64,000 nt of DNA from Staphylococcus equorum (GTDB lineage: Bacteria > Bacillota > Bacilli > Staphylococcales > Staphylococcaceae). Positions 8,721-18,053 of the stretch are shown one piece after another. The stretch's first letter is position 1. Each line of letters starts with the position of its first letter. Below the pieces are notes generated by a model. That model had not been told where the DNA came from. It made no database searches and saw only the letters and a program-made list of their open reading frames with translations. The translations under genes were made by a program, and so were the position numbers. The stretch lies in contig NZ_JAMBPV010000002.1 of the NCBI RefSeq assembly GCF_029531845.1, positions 62,001 to 126,000 of the forward strand, in the 5' to 3' direction.

Positions 8721-9527
8721 ATGAGTGAATATAAAGTAATAGTAATGGATATGGACGATACATTGATGAATGCTGAAAATAAAGTCAGCCCTGAAACAGA
8801 ATCTTATTTAATTGAGATACAAAAACAAGGGTATAAAGTTATTTTAGCTTCAGGTCGTCCAACTGAAGGAATGCTGCCCACTGCGAAATTGTTAGAGTTA
8901 GATCAACATAATAGTTATGTAATTAGCTACAATGGTGGTCAAACAATCAATGTACGTGATGAAGCGATTGAAGTGAGCCGGGCAATAACGAAAGAAAATT
9001 TTGATTTAATTGTAGATTTTTGTAGAAAACATGAGTTATTTGTTTTAACTTATCAAGATGGTCACATCATATATGAAGGCGAACACGAATATATGAACAT
9101 TGAATCAGAACTTACTGGTTTACCAATGAAACATGTAGATGATATAAAGACGTATATTCGAACAGATGTGCCTAAAATTATGGGCGTTGATTATGTATCT
9201 AAAGTTTCAGCTATTAACACTGAATTAGATGGCAGTTTCAATGAAGCTGTAGATGTTACAACTAGTAAACCTTATTTTTTAGAATTTATGACAAAAGATG
9301 TATCTAAAGGAAATGCAATTATTGCTCTATGCGAGAAATTGAATATAGATATAGCCCAAGTGGTTGCATTTGGTGATAGTTCTAACGATATATCGATGCT
9401 TGAAGTTGTAGGCTATGCAGTAGCCATGGATAATGCAAATGATGCTGTGAAAGCTGTAGCAGATGAAATTACTTTAAGTAATATTGATAATGGCATTCCG
9501 CATACTTTGCAAAAAATAATAAAATAG
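8721..9527 (+). CDS. HAD-superfamily Cof-type sugar-phosphate phosphatase
   Basis: 268 residues. Motif I MDMDDTLMN (nucleophile Asp about residue 10), motif II in ILASGRPTEG, and motif IV FGDSSNDISMLE (about 215-226) identify the Cof/YidA type II HAD hydrolases. A cytosolic phosphatase of unknown physiological substrate. It starts 44 bases after thrB with its own GAAAGGAG and may be the last gene of the threonine operon. A 15-bp-stem terminator follows. Confidence 0.88.
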   Translation: MSEYKVIVMDMDDTLMNAENKVSPETESYLIEIQKQGYKVILASGRPTEGMLPTAKLLELDQHNSYVISYNGGQTINVRDEAIEVSRAITKENFDLIVDFCRKHELFVLTYQDGHIIYEGEHEYMNIESELTGLPMKHVDDIKTYIRTDVPKIMGVDYVSKVSAINTELDGSFNEAVDVTTSKPYFLEFMTKDVSKGNAIIALCEKLNIDIAQVVAFGDSSNDISMLEVVGYAVAMDNANDAVKAVADEITLSNIDNGIPHTLQKIIK

Positions 9528-9571
9528 AAATAGGCTTGTATTTAAGCCTGGTTTATATTCGTTGTATTTAA

Positions 9572-9620
9572 AAACCACCAATTCAGTTGCATGATATGCC
9601 GCTGAATTGGTGGTTTATTT
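9572..9620. terminator. Bidirectional terminator after the threonine cluster
   Basis: Perfect 15-bp stem AAACCACCAATTCAG (9572-9586) / CTGAATTGGTGGTTT (9602-9616), between convergent genes. Confidence 0.85.
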
Positions 9621-9657
9621 AATGAATAGAGCAATTGCTTTAAGTTCATTTACGTAT

Positions 9658-9972
9658 CTATTTTGCTGTGTGTGTCCATTCATTTTTACCACGATGTCGT
9701 TTTACATGTGCGTATACCTGATCGGCTGCATAATCTAAATTTGTGTATACCGTAATAGAAAACGCGGATTGATTCTCTTCGAAATCTTCCTCGAGAAATA
9801 AATCTTTAAGATGGTTAAAAAGACTTTCCATTTGTGAATGGTCTAAACTACTATACTCCCTTAATGTGCGTTTAATTAAGCGGTTATGTCTATCTTCAAG
9901 TGATTGCACAACAATAACGAAGCGTTCCTCAGTTTCTAAAATATCGTCGAATAAATTCGTTTGTCCAATCAT
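9658..9972 (-). CDS. Conserved hypothetical protein
   Basis: 104 residues from ATG 9972, preceded by GAGGTGG; the frame continues upstream without another ribosome site. Rich in acidic residues and Leu/Phe (NLFDDILETEERF; EEDFEENQS), soluble, with a basic His-rich tail (HVKRHRGKNEWTHTAK). No domain recognised. It stands alone between the threonine cluster and the permease gene. Confidence 0.65.
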   Translation of the reverse strand: MIGQTNLFDDILETEERFVIVVQSLEDRHNRLIKRTLREYSSLDHSQMESLFNHLKDLFLEEDFEENQSAFSITVYTNLDYAADQVYAHVKRHRGKNEWTHTAK

Positions 9973-10145
9973 AGTTTCCACCTCTAAGTTACGTTTATTA
10001 TTATAATTCATTATACTATATTTCTTTGAAACTGAAAATATCATCGCCTTATGAATTTGAATTTGCGTTGAATAAAAAGTGAAAATAAATTTTATAAATC
10101 TGGGAAAAAGTTACTGTGAAATTAAACGAACGCTATCTATTAATA

Positions 10146-10195
10146 AAGAAAAAGCATTGATGCGAGAAACAAATAATTGCTTCGACATCAATGCT
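10146..10195 (-). terminator. Terminator of the amino-acid permease gene
   Basis: AGCATTGATG (10153-10162) pairs with CATCAATGCT (10186-10195). On the minus strand a T tract follows (A-rich 10146-10152). Confidence 0.8.
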
Positions 10196-10201
10196 AAGAT
10201 A

Positions 10202-11647
10202 TTAACTGTAATCGTGACTCTTTAAATCTAGATCTTCAAGTTTAACAACTTTAGTTTTTTTGAAATACTTATGTCCAAAGTAAACAATAGCTAAAATAAC
10301 CATTGGGAAAATATTTCGGAATAATGCTCCAAAATCACCAGACATAGCCGCGCCAAGTGAATTTCCGATAAATAAGAAGAGTAAGGCAAGAATTACAATG
10401 ATAGGTCCTAATGGATAAAATGGTGCTTTATAAGGAAGCACATCATCAGGATTTTTATTTTGTTTTTTAATTGCTGACCGTAATCTTATTTGTGCTAAAA
10501 TACTGGATCCCCAAATTACAATGACTAAGGAACCAATAATATTAAGTAACGTGAAAATAATATCTGATTTAAATTGAGCGATAATAATTATAGCTAATAC
10601 AATGATAAAAGTAGCGAAAAGTGCAGCCATTGGTAATTTTGTAGTTTTATTTAATTTACCTAAGAATTTTGGTGCTTGCTTATCTTCAGCCATCGAGTAT
10701 AGCATACGACTTGTTGTATAAATACCAGAGTTAGCTGCAGATAACAATGCAGTTAAAATTACAGCGTTAATTACAGATGCTGCAAATGCAATACCTACAC
10801 GGTCAAATACAATTGTAAATGGACTCTGTGCTACTGATTCACTTTTGTTCAATAACATTGGATCAGTATAAGGGATAATTGCTGATATAACAGCAATTGA
10901 TAATACATAGAATAATAAAATTCTCCAAAATACTTGTTTAATTGCTTTAGGCATTGAACGATGTGGATTGGATGATTCTCCAGCCGTTACAGCGACAACT
11001 TCAGTACCACCAACAGAGAAACCTGCGACTAGTAATACGCCTAAGAAGCCTGAAAATCCACCGACAAACGGTGCTTCTCCGCTTGTGAAATTGCTTAAGC
11101 CATATGTTTTACCGCCTAAGATACCAACAATAGTTAAAACGCCAATTACGATAAACACAACAATTGTTATTACTTTAATCAGTGACAACCAAAATTCTGT
11201 TTCACCAAAAGCTTTAACTGAAAAAATATTCAGTAAGAAGAGTAAGCATAAAAAGATAATACTCCACGTCATTGGTGAAAAGAACTGAAATACATCCCAA
11301 TAATAAAGTACGCTTGCAGATATAATGATATCAACACTCGTTACGAGTAACCATATTGCCCAATATAACCAACCCATCGTAAAGCCTAATGAACTATCTA
11401 CGAAACGGGTAGAGTAAGAACTGAATGATCCCGAAACAGGATAAAATGTAGCTAATTCCCCGATAGACGACATTAAGAAATATAGCATTACGCCGATAAT
11501 CAAATAAGCCAATATTGCGCCGCCTGGACCAGCTTGAGATATAACATTCCCAGTTGCTACGAATAACCCGGTACCGATGGCGCCACCAATTGCTATCATT
11601 GAAATATGTCGAGAGTTAAGACCACGATTCATATTATTTTGTGCCAT
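10202..11647 (-). CDS. lysP: APC-family amino acid permease, LysP-like
   Basis: 481 residues with about twelve hydrophobic helices. The start region SRHISMIAIGGAIGTGLFVA, then SQAGPGGA, PVSGSF, VFWRILLFYV and IIPYTDP closely follow lysine-specific permeases of the LysP type. It probably imports lysine or a related cationic amino acid by proton symport; specificity cannot be settled by reading. AGGAG precedes the ATG. No lysine riboswitch is visible in the short leader. A sigma-A promoter lies at 11691-11719, and the gene is divergent from katA. Confidence 0.8.
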   Translation of the reverse strand: MAQNNMNRGLNSRHISMIAIGGAIGTGLFVATGNVISQAGPGGAILAYLIIGVMLYFLMSSIGELATFYPVSGSFSSYSTRFVDSSLGFTMGWLYWAIWLLVTSVDIIISASVLYYWDVFQFFSPMTWSIIFLCLLFLLNIFSVKAFGETEFWLSLIKVITIVVFIVIGVLTIVGILGGKTYGLSNFTSGEAPFVGGFSGFLGVLLVAGFSVGGTEVVAVTAGESSNPHRSMPKAIKQVFWRILLFYVLSIAVISAIIPYTDPMLLNKSESVAQSPFTIVFDRVGIAFAASVINAVILTALLSAANSGIYTTSRMLYSMAEDKQAPKFLGKLNKTTKLPMAALFATFIIVLAIIIIAQFKSDIIFTLLNIIGSLVIVIWGSSILAQIRLRSAIKKQNKNPDDVLPYKAPFYPLGPIIVILALLFLFIGNSLGAAMSGDFGALFRNIFPMVILAIVYFGHKYFKKTKVVKLEDLDLKSHDYS

Positions 11648-11690
11648 AAAAAAATCTCCTATAATCTATTGAATTTTATATATACAATCC

Positions 11691-11719
11691 ATTTTAATGC
11701 TTTTAAGTGATACAAGCAA
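11691..11719 (-). promoter_or_regulatory. Sigma-A promoter of the permease gene
   Basis: Read on the minus strand: TTGCTT, a 17-base spacer and TAAAAT, about 45 bases before the ATG. Confidence 0.6.
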
Positions 11720-11828
11720 TGCCTTTTGTGACTTAAAATTCATATAATGTTTAAATATTTAGAAAATTTTCACATATTTTAATAACACTTTGTTGCTTTT
11801 AAAGTCATATTACATTAAAATATATGCT

Positions 11829-11843
11829 AGATAATAATTATTA
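11829..11843 (+). promoter_or_regulatory. PerR-box candidate of katA
   Basis: The window holds the uninterrupted core ATAAT-A-ATTAT (11831-11841) and matches the PerR box TTATAATNATTATAA at 12 of 15. It lies 29 bases upstream of the katA start. Catalase is a classical PerR target in staphylococci, so peroxide and metal control is expected. Confidence 0.6.
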
Positions 11844-11871
11844 TTATTTAGAAAATCGAGGGGGAATTTTT

Positions 11872-13359
11872 ATGAGTAATGATAAAAAATTGACGAGCCT
11901 TTTTGGCGCGCCAGTCTCTGACAGAGAAAATAGTATGACTGCAGGGCCAAGAGGGCCACTATTAATGCAAGATTGGTACTTTTTAGAACAAATGGCTCAC
12001 TTTGATAGAGAAGTTATTCCTGAACGACGTATGCATGCGAAAGGTTCTGGTGCATTTGGTACGTTCACAGTTACAAATGATATTACAAAATATACTTCTG
12101 CAAGTATTTTTTCAGAAGTTGGAAAACAAACAGAAATGTTTGCACGTTTTTCTACAGTAGCTGGGGAACGTGGGGCAGCGGACGCTGAACGTGATATCCG
12201 TGGGTTTGCTTTGAAGTTTTATACGGATGAAGGTAACTGGGATTTAGTAGGTAATAACACACCAGTATTCTTCTTTAGAGATCCTAAATTATTCGCAAGT
12301 CTTAACCACGCAGTTAAACGTGATCCAAGAACAAATATGCGTAGTTCACAAAACAATTGGGATTTTTGGACATCATTACCTGAAGCATTACATCAAGTAA
12401 CAATCTTGATGTCAGATCGTGGTATTCCAAAAGGTTTTAGAAATATGCATGGTTTTGGTTCTCATACTTATTCAATGTACAATGACAAAGGTGAACGTGT
12501 ATGGGTAAAATTCCATCACAGAACACAACAAGGCATTGAAAATCTACAACCTGATGAAGCGGCAAATGTAATTGCTAACGATAGAGAATCATCACAACGT
12601 GATTTGTTCGAAGCAATTGAAAATAAAGATTATCCAAAATGGAAATTATATATCCAAGTGATGACTGAGGAGCAAGCACGTAATCATAAAGATAATCCAT
12701 TTGATTTAACTAAAGTCTGGTATAAAGGTGATTACCCGCTAATTGAAGTTGGAGAATGGGAGCTTAACCGCAATCCAGATAACTACTTCCAAGATGTTGA
12801 ACAAGCTGCATTTGCGCCAACGAACATTGTTCCAGGGTTAGATTTTTCACCTGATAAAATGTTACAAGGTCGTTTATTCTCATATGGCGATACACAACGT
12901 TACAGACTTGGTGCAAACCATTGGCAAATTCCAGTGAACCAACCTAAAGGTGTGGGTGTTGAAAATATTTGTCCATTTAGTAGAGATGGTCAAATGAGAA
13001 TTTTAGATAATAATCAAGGTGGTGGCACACACTATTATCCAAATAGTGATGGCTCTTTCGAGGATCAACCACAATTTAAAAAACCTGGATTACCAATTGA
13101 AGGCGAAGCGTATGAATATGATTTCAGACAAGATGATGACAATTACTTCGAACAACCAGGTCGCTTGTTTAGATTACAATCTAAAGAGCAACAAGAGCGT
13201 ATATTTGTAAATACTGCAAATGAAATGCAAGGTACTACATTAGAAGTTCAACACCGTCATATCCGTCACTGTTACAAAGCTGATAGTGAATATGGTAAAG
13301 GTGTGGCGAATGCATTAGGTATTGATATAAACGATGTAGATTTAGAAGTAGCAGACTAA
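11872..13359 (+). CDS. katA: Monofunctional haem catalase
   Basis: Dismutates hydrogen peroxide. 495 residues from ATG 11872 (CGAGGGGGAA upstream; the longer open frame has no ribosome site). The catalytic His is in [15 protein letters not shown] (about residue 55), the distal Asn in [14 protein letters not shown], and the haem-ligand Tyr in [13 protein letters not shown] (about residue 338). Length and motifs match the small-subunit clade 3 catalases of Gram-positives. It is monocistronic with a strong terminator and a PerR box upstream. Confidence 0.96.
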   Translation: MSNDKKLTSLFGAPVSDRENSMTAGPRGPLLMQDWYFLEQMAHFDREVIPERRMHAKGSGAFGTFTVTNDITKYTSASIFSEVGKQTEMFARFSTVAGERGAADAERDIRGFALKFYTDEGNWDLVGNNTPVFFFRDPKLFASLNHAVKRDPRTNMRSSQNNWDFWTSLPEALHQVTILMSDRGIPKGFRNMHGFGSHTYSMYNDKGERVWVKFHHRTQQGIENLQPDEAANVIANDRESSQRDLFEAIENKDYPKWKLYIQVMTEEQARNHKDNPFDLTKVWYKGDYPLIEVGEWELNRNPDNYFQDVEQAAFAPTNIVPGLDFSPDKMLQGRLFSYGDTQRYRLGANHWQIPVNQPKGVGVENICPFSRDGQMRILDNNQGGGTHYYPNSDGSFEDQPQFKKPGLPIEGEAYEYDFRQDDDNYFEQPGRLFRLQSKEQQERIFVNTANEMQGTTLEVQHRHIRHCYKADSEYGKGVANALGIDINDVDLEVAD

Positions 13360-13422
13360 ATTAATATGATGGGTATTAATTTTTTAAGAAATTTTTAAAT
13401 CCTAATACAAAATTTATAATTA

Positions 13423-13459
13423 AAGGTAGCTTCCAAAATAATGGAGGCTACCTTTTTTA
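13423..13459. terminator. Bidirectional terminator after katA
   Basis: AGGTAGCTTCC (13423-13433) / GGAGGCTACCT (13443-13453), one G-U pair, followed by a T run; A residues flank the other side for the convergent gene. Confidence 0.85.
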
Positions 13460-13461
13460 TG

Positions 13462-13710
13462 TTATCTCGTTTTAATGCCTAAAAAGTTTTGTGAATAAAA
13501 ATGGATTTTACCACAATTATTGCACATAAGTGCAATTAATGGAGTTGCATCAGTTCCTAATGAAGCTGTTAATAAGGGTGCGAAATAATGGCCATTTAAA
13601 ATTTCGATTTTTGGATGTTCACAGTTACAAATACTTTTGTTTTTGGTTTTTGCCGTTATTGAATTAATGATATGACTTTTTTGCTCGTCTGACATGTGGC
13701 GATTTTCCAT
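13462..13710 (-). CDS. Small zinc-ribbon-like conserved protein
   Basis: 82 residues from ATG 13710 (GGAGGAG six bases upstream; the track back to a TTG would include that site). Cysteines are arranged as CNC in SICNCEHP and CNNC in LMCNNCGKIHFYS, so a four-Cys zinc site is plausible. The ending resembles small staphylococcal proteins of unknown role. It is convergent with katA. Confidence 0.6.
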   Translation of the reverse strand: MENRHMSDEQKSHIINSITAKTKNKSICNCEHPKIEILNGHYFAPLLTASLGTDATPLIALMCNNCGKIHFYSQNFLGIKTR

Positions 13711-14284
13711 AAAATTCTCCTCCAATAATAGATACTTATACTATTATAAGATCTTTCGTTGTTGATTAGAAGACGGAGTGAAAATTTAAAAGTGACAATT
13801 AAGTTGTAAAATGTTAATTAACACTTATTAATGGGAATATGAGTTTTGTAAGCTATAAAAGACATTGCAAAGAGCTTATCTTCCTGTGAAGAGCTAATCA
13901 AAGTTATAATTTCAATCATAAAAATAAAGGATTCAGTATTATGAAAAGTCTTCAGATAATTTATTTCTAATTGTTACTGTAAGAATTCCTTCAAATATTT
14001 GTTAATGACAAGTTCATAAATGAAATTTAAATATATTATATTATATTATTTTTGAATTGGCAGTGATTTGGGCCGACTCTGGGGGTAAGCACTAGCTGTA
14101 GACTACAGGCTGAGGTTGTGCTCGCGTAAAGCGTGCAAAAAAAGCCAACAAAGTCGGAGACGTTGTTGGCACTCTGAAATGTCTCCATTATGGAGACACC
14201 TTTAACTTTAGAACTTAACAAACGGTTTAAGTTCAGTATTACTTTTAAATATGTCGTATTCAAAAGATAAGATTTAACATCATA
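13711..14284. other. Long intergenic stretch between two minus-strand genes
   Basis: About 570 bases with no convincing gene. The left 300 bases are AT-rich and show nothing I can assign. The right part holds a dispersed repeat (14045-14175), a hairpin TGTCTCC-attat-GGAGACA (14178-14196) and the start of a 50-codon minus-strand frame that lies wholly in the repeat and is probably not a gene. Confidence 0.5.
14045..14175 (-). repeat. Dispersed intergenic repeat, family 2, copy 1
   Basis: Read on the minus strand, this stretch (GCCAACAA...TTTGTTGGC, T run, then GCACGC, CGAGCACAACCTCAGCCTGTAG, AGTCGG) aligns with the plus strand at 55965-56065, where the same blocks recur in order (GTTGGC, T run, GTGCAT, GGGCACAGCCTCACCCTGTAG, GGAGTC). 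This is a non-coding family scattered between genes. A terminator-like hairpin forms its first part (14144-14170). Confidence 0.6.
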
Positions 14285-14434
14285 TTATTTTGTTTCGCGA
14301 TGTAACGTATATTTATTTAATCTTGGACAGAACTTTTTAAGTTCAATACGCTCAGGATTATTACGTTTGTTTTTAGTAGTAATATAGTTACGTTCACCAG
14401 ACTCAGTACAAGCCAATGTAATATTTACGCGCAA
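14285..14434 (-). CDS. rpmG: 50S ribosomal protein L33
   Basis: 49 residues: starts [20 protein letters not shown] and ends TLHRETK. TTG at 14434 is the start, with GAGGTG six bases before it. One CxxC pair is present, but the second pair is reduced to a single Cys in KKFCPRLNK, so zinc binding by this copy is doubtful. It is too short to be listed among long frames. It is divergent from the zinc-independent S14 gene to its right. Confidence 0.92.
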   Translation of the reverse strand: MRVNITLACTESGERNYITTKNKRNNPERIELKKFCPRLNKYTLHRETK

Positions 14435-14629
14435 AGTAGACACCTCTTTCTTAATAGGAATGGTTACGCTTTAAAATTCTATCATATAAAGTATTCGATT
14501 TCAATTACTTTTCTAAAATATATGCATTCATTAACTAAGATTCGAATTGTATCATTCAAAAACATTGTAACTCAAAAATCTGGATATAAAACTTTCTGTT
14601 TGATTAATTAAACAGATGTGTTATGATTT

Positions 14630-14650
14630 AAAACGAAATAATTACGATTT
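14630..14650 (+). promoter_or_regulatory. Zur box of rpsN
   Basis: The 21-base site matches the staphylococcal/Bacillus Zur consensus AAATCGTAATNATTACGATTT at 18 of 20 fixed positions; the right half-site ATTACGATTT is perfect. It lies 19 bases before the rpsN start. Confidence 0.75.
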
Positions 14651-14668
14651 AAAAGGAGAGACAAATTA

Positions 14669-14938
14669 ATGGCAAAAAAATCAAAAATAGCAAAAGAACA
14701 AAAAAGAGAACGTTTAGTAGCTGAGTATTATGAATTACGCCAAGAACTAAAAGCTAAAGGAGATTATGAAGCATTAAGAAAACTACCGAGAGATTCCTCT
14801 CCGACAAGATTAACAAGTCGTTGTAAGGTTACTGGAAGACCTAGAGGTGTTTATAGAAAATTTACAATGTCTAGAATTGCCTTTCGTGAATATGCACATA
14901 AAGGACAAATTCCAGGGGTTAAAAAATCAAGTTGGTAA
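14669..14938 (+). CDS. rpsN: 30S ribosomal protein S14, zinc-independent paralogue
   Basis: 89 residues; the only Cys is in [17 protein letters not shown], so the CxxC pairs of the zinc-binding form are absent. This is the long C-minus S14. Such copies replace zinc-loaded S14 when zinc is scarce. AAAGGAG precedes the ATG. The Zur box immediately upstream supports induction under zinc starvation. Confidence 0.95.
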   Translation: MAKKSKIAKEQKRERLVAEYYELRQELKAKGDYEALRKLPRDSSPTRLTSRCKVTGRPRGVYRKFTMSRIAFREYAHKGQIPGVKKSSW

Positions 14939-15011
14939 ATACGACCCAAGTTCGTTTACATTTGTAGTAAAACAATGTATATTATCAATTGGTTAAGATA
15001 AACTAAAAGTT

Positions 15012-15024
15012 ATTGTTCGGAATT
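15012..15024 (-). promoter_or_regulatory. PurBox candidate of guaC
   Basis: On the minus strand AATTCCGAACAAT fits the PurR PurBox AWWWCCGAACWWT at all 13 positions. It is 104 bases before the guaC start. I do not see a good partner box at the usual 16-17 base distance. Confidence 0.55.
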
Positions 15025-15127
15025 TGCTGTAAAAATATGTGCTTTTCTTATGCAATAATGAAAATCATCTTGAAAATCTTACCATTATATTATTGTTTTA
15101 TTAAAAATGTTAGGGGTTTGTTAAATT

Positions 15128-16105
15128 ATGAAAATTTTTGATTATGAAGATATCCAACTGATACCAAATAAATGTATTGTTGATAGTCGCTCTGAATGTG
15201 ATACAACCGTTAAATTTGGTTCAAGAAATTTTAAATTGCCTGTAGTACCAGCAAATATGCAAACAGTTATGAACGAAGAATTAGCAGAATGGTTTGCAGA
15301 AAATAATTATTTTTATATTATGCATAGATTTGACGAAGAAGCTCGAATTCCGTTTACTAAAAAGATGCAAGAAAAAGGTTGGTTCGCATCTATTTCTGTA
15401 GGAGTGAAAGAACGTGAATTCGGTTTTGTCGAAAAATTAGCAGCAGAAAATATAATCCCTGACTATATTACAATTGATATTGCACATGGTCATTCAGATT
15501 CAGTCATTAATATGATTAAACATATAAAAGAACATATTCCAGAAACATTTGTAATTGCTGGTAACGTGGGGACACCTGAGGGCGTTCGTGAACTTGAAAA
15601 TGCCGGGGCGGATGCTACGAAAGTGGGTATAGGCCCTGGTCGAGTTTGTATTACTAAAATTAAAACTGGTTTTGGAACTGGTGGTTGGCAGTTATCAGCA
15701 CTCAACCATTGTAGTAAAGCAGCACGAAAACCAATCATCGCTGATGGTGGTATCAGAACACATGGAGATATCGCTAAATCAATTCGCTTTGGGGCATCAA
15801 TGGTAATGGTGGGTTCATTATTTGCAGCTCATGAAGAATCTCCTGGTGAAACTGTTGAATTAGATGGTAAAATGTATAAAGAATACTTTGGTAGTGCTTC
15901 TGAATTCCAAAAAGGTGAACATAAAAACGTTGAAGGTAAAAAAATGTTTGTTGAACACAAAGGTTCTTTACTTAATACTTTAATAGAAATGCAACAAGAT
16001 TTACAAAGTTCAATTTCGTATTCAGGTGGCAAAGATTTGAATTCATTAAGAAAAGTGGATTATGTAATTGTTAGAAACTCTATTTTTAATGGTGATAGAG
16101 ACTAG
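15128..16105 (+). CDS. guaC: GMP reductase
   Basis: Converts GMP to IMP with NADPH in purine salvage. 325 residues, the type 2 IMPDH/GMPR barrel without CBS domains. The catalytic Cys is in [17 protein letters not shown] (about residue 174), with [14 protein letters not shown] (about 202-215) and the mobile flap region [16 protein letters not shown] PurBox lies upstream. The next gene begins 11 bases after its stop. Confidence 0.95.
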   Translation: MKIFDYEDIQLIPNKCIVDSRSECDTTVKFGSRNFKLPVVPANMQTVMNEELAEWFAENNYFYIMHRFDEEARIPFTKKMQEKGWFASISVGVKEREFGFVEKLAAENIIPDYITIDIAHGHSDSVINMIKHIKEHIPETFVIAGNVGTPEGVRELENAGADATKVGIGPGRVCITKIKTGFGTGGWQLSALNHCSKAARKPIIADGGIRTHGDIAKSIRFGASMVMVGSLFAAHEESPGETVELDGKMYKEYFGSASEFQKGEHKNVEGKKMFVEHKGSLLNTLIEMQQDLQSSISYSGGKDLNSLRKVDYVIVRNSIFNGDRD

Positions 16106-16116
16106 TTTTATAGTGG

Positions 16117-17145
16117 GTGTATAAAATCAGGAAAATTTTATTATATATAGTTGTTTTGTTAATAATAGTATTAGTCGTTCCAATCAAAGAAACTACACCT
16201 ATGACATCATTACAACAACAGTTCAAATCAAAAGTGGACGGTTGGACATCAGAATCAGAACAATCTACTTCTGATGATGCGCTAAAAGTACCGAGTGAAC
16301 AAGAATTTGCTGTGAATAATATTCAAATGAATATGACTAAGGATGAAGTTGACAAAAAGTTAGGAGACGCACAACGTGTGACTTCTAATGAATATGGCAC
16401 AAATTGGCATACTTACTATTCTGGTGATTATAGGTCATTTGTTATGGTGAGTTACATTGATGATAAAGTAAACGCACTTTATAGTAATCAAAATGTAATT
16501 TCATCAAAATCAAAAATTAAATATGGATCACCAAAAGAAGTCGTTAGAGATAGATTAGGTGAACCTATTACTGAAAAAGAAAAAGGTCATGTGAAATTTG
16601 ATGTGCAAGATGATGAATTCGACAATTTCCATGATAATCAGATTTATACAACAGCTTTTTATGACAAACATGAGAATAATAACTTAACTGCACTTTTACA
16701 AGTTAGTGAAAAAATGGAGAACCGCTTACAACAACAATACGGTGCACCTTCAGAAGGATTGGCGCAAAGTTTCGAATTACAAAACTTTGATTTGGTAAAT
16801 GCTGAGAGAGTCCAACGTGATTTAGCATCTTTAAATTATTCGTCAAGTATTTCTGATACCGCTAGAAAACACAGTGTAGACATGGCAGAGCATGACTATT
16901 TTGATCATGATAATTTATCAGGTGATTCACCTTTTGACAGATTAGAAGCTGATGGCCATGATTTTAATGCAGCAGGTGAAAATCTTGCCTATGGTCAAAC
17001 AAGTAGCATTTACGCACACCAAGGTTTAATGAATTCATTAGGACATAGAAAGAATATACTAAAAAAAGAATTCAAAACATTAGGTGTAGGTGTGGACTTT
17101 AATGAGGATAGACAACCTTATTGGACTGAAAATTACAGTGGATAG
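16117..17145 (+). CDS. CAP/SCP-domain protein with N-terminal membrane anchor (YkwD-like)
   Basis: 342 residues from GTG 16117 (weak ribosome site; possibly coupled to guaC). One hydrophobic segment at about 5-23 anchors or exports the protein. Residues about 65-200 form the CAP-associated N-terminal domain (NIQMNMTKDEVDKKLG repeated as IKYGSPKEVVRDRLG). Residues about 220-342 form a CAP domain with ARKHSVDMAEHDYFDH, GENLAYG and MNSLGHRKNIL. It is a probable surface protein; its biochemical role is unknown. Confidence 0.85.
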   Translation: MYKIRKILLYIVVLLIIVLVVPIKETTPMTSLQQQFKSKVDGWTSESEQSTSDDALKVPSEQEFAVNNIQMNMTKDEVDKKLGDAQRVTSNEYGTNWHTYYSGDYRSFVMVSYIDDKVNALYSNQNVISSKSKIKYGSPKEVVRDRLGEPITEKEKGHVKFDVQDDEFDNFHDNQIYTTAFYDKHENNNLTALLQVSEKMENRLQQQYGAPSEGLAQSFELQNFDLVNAERVQRDLASLNYSSSISDTARKHSVDMAEHDYFDHDNLSGDSPFDRLEADGHDFNAAGENLAYGQTSSIYAHQGLMNSLGHRKNILKKEFKTLGVGVDFNEDRQPYWTENYSG

Positions 17146-17199
17146 TGTTTATTGATTGTTATAAAAGGGTATCTTATAATTTGTGAGGATGAATAAGTT

Positions 17200-17280
17200 A
17201 TGACAACAAATAAAAAAGATAAAACAGAAGATATACTTGAAAAAGTAAAAGAAGTCTTAGATAAAAAAGACAAAAAATAA
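17200..17280 (+). CDS. Very small lysine-rich protein (26 residues)
   Basis: ATG 17200 to TAA 17280, with GAGGA ten bases upstream. The product is charged and helical (EDILEKVKEVLDKKD). It ends directly at a terminator hairpin, so it is the last frame on its transcript. No homologue comes to mind, and its reality is uncertain. Confidence 0.4.
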   Translation: MTTNKKDKTEDILEKVKEVLDKKDKK

Positions 17281-17314
17281 GAGGTTGAGCTCATTGCTCA
17301 ATCTCTTATTTTTT
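17279..17314. terminator. Terminator between the small frame and lexA
   Basis: AAGAG-g-TTGAGC / GCTCAA-t-CTCTT (17279-17307) followed by ATTTTTT. Confidence 0.8.
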
Positions 17315-17345
17315 GTGAGAGTGTTTTTAAAGATTAAGTTTATAA

Positions 17346-17969
17346 TTACATTTCTCTAAATAGTCCTACAACTTTACCTAATACGCTTACGTTATCTAAA
17401 TAGATAGGTTCCATTGTACTATTCTCAGGTTGTAAGCGATAACGTGTTTTTTCTTTGTAGAATCGTTTAACAGTAGCTTCATTTTCTTCAGTCATAGCAA
17501 CAATAATATCTCCGTTTTCAGCGATTGTCTGGCTTCTAACGATTACTTTATCACCGTCTAAAATACCTGCTTCAATCATGCTGTCTCCAACGACATTGAG
17601 AATGAAAATATCACTGTTATGTGTTGAAGTGAAGTGTTCGGGTAATGGGAAATATTCCTCAACATTTTCTACAGCAGTAATAGGTATACCGGCTGTTACT
17701 TTACCGATTACAGGAACGTGTATGGTTTCTTCCATATTTAAAGTATCACCTAATTGTTCTGATACAATTTCAATTGCACGAGGTTTAGTCGGATCTCTTC
17801 TTATATATCCTTTTTCTTCTAACCTTGATAAGTGACCGTGAACTGTGGAACTTGATGCTAACCCTACAGCTTCACCAATCTCTCTTACGCTTGGTGGATA
17901 TCCTTTTGAATGAACTGTTTGTTTGATATATTCGAAAATTTCACTTTGTCGCTTTGTTAACTCTCTCAT
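17346..17969 (-). CDS. lexA: LexA repressor of the SOS response
   Basis: 207 residues from ATG 17969 (AGGGAG eight bases upstream; the GTG at 17978 lies inside that site). N-terminal winged helix-turn-helix with [21 protein letters not shown] (about 27-47). The C-terminal S24 peptidase-like domain has cleavage pair Ala93-Gly94 in TAGIP, Ser130 in GDSMIEAG and Lys168 in ATVKRF. All autocleavage residues are intact. It is divergent from sosA with three LexA boxes between, so it is autoregulated. Confidence 0.97.
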   Translation of the reverse strand: MRELTKRQSEIFEYIKQTVHSKGYPPSVREIGEAVGLASSSTVHGHLSRLEEKGYIRRDPTKPRAIEIVSEQLGDTLNMEETIHVPVIGKVTAGIPITAVENVEEYFPLPEHFTSTHNSDIFILNVVGDSMIEAGILDGDKVIVRSQTIAENGDIIVAMTEENEATVKRFYKEKTRYRLQPENSTMEPIYLDNVSVLGKVVGLFREM

Positions 17970-17999
17970 AGTAGGCACTCCCTAGATTAATTTATTTTT

Positions 18000-18028
18000 A
18001 TTATAGCATGCATATATATAATTTACAA
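18000..18028 (-). promoter_or_regulatory. lexA promoter
   Basis: On the minus strand TTGTAA, a 17-base spacer and TATAAT. The -35 box overlaps the nearest LexA box. Confidence 0.75.
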
Positions 18029-18039
18029 ACGTTTGTTCG
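18026..18039. promoter_or_regulatory. LexA (SOS) box 1, lexA side
   Basis: CAAACGTTTGTTCG matches CGAACRNRYGTTYG at 12 of 14 and overlaps the lexA -35 box. Confidence 0.7.
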
Positions 18040-18053
18040 TTTCTTGTTGACTC

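Noticed and set aside
10968..11288. 106-codon plus-strand frame opposite the permease gene
   Set aside because: Antisense to a clear transporter gene; Thr/Pro/Lys-rich composition is typical of the complement of membrane-protein codons.
11765..11779. Possible CodY site between the lysP-like gene and katA (AATTTTCACATATTT)
   Set aside because: Three mismatches including the central G; too weak without supporting context.
11648..11800. Lysine riboswitch (L box) upstream of the lysP-like permease
   Set aside because: The leader between promoter and start is under 50 bases and has none of the conserved L-box blocks.
14036..14263. 75-codon minus-strand frame with an acceptable internal start (AAGGTG before ATG)
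   Set aside because: It lies within the family 2 repeat; the reading (many Ser/Thr/Cys, no motif) looks like translated repeat DNA rather than a gene.
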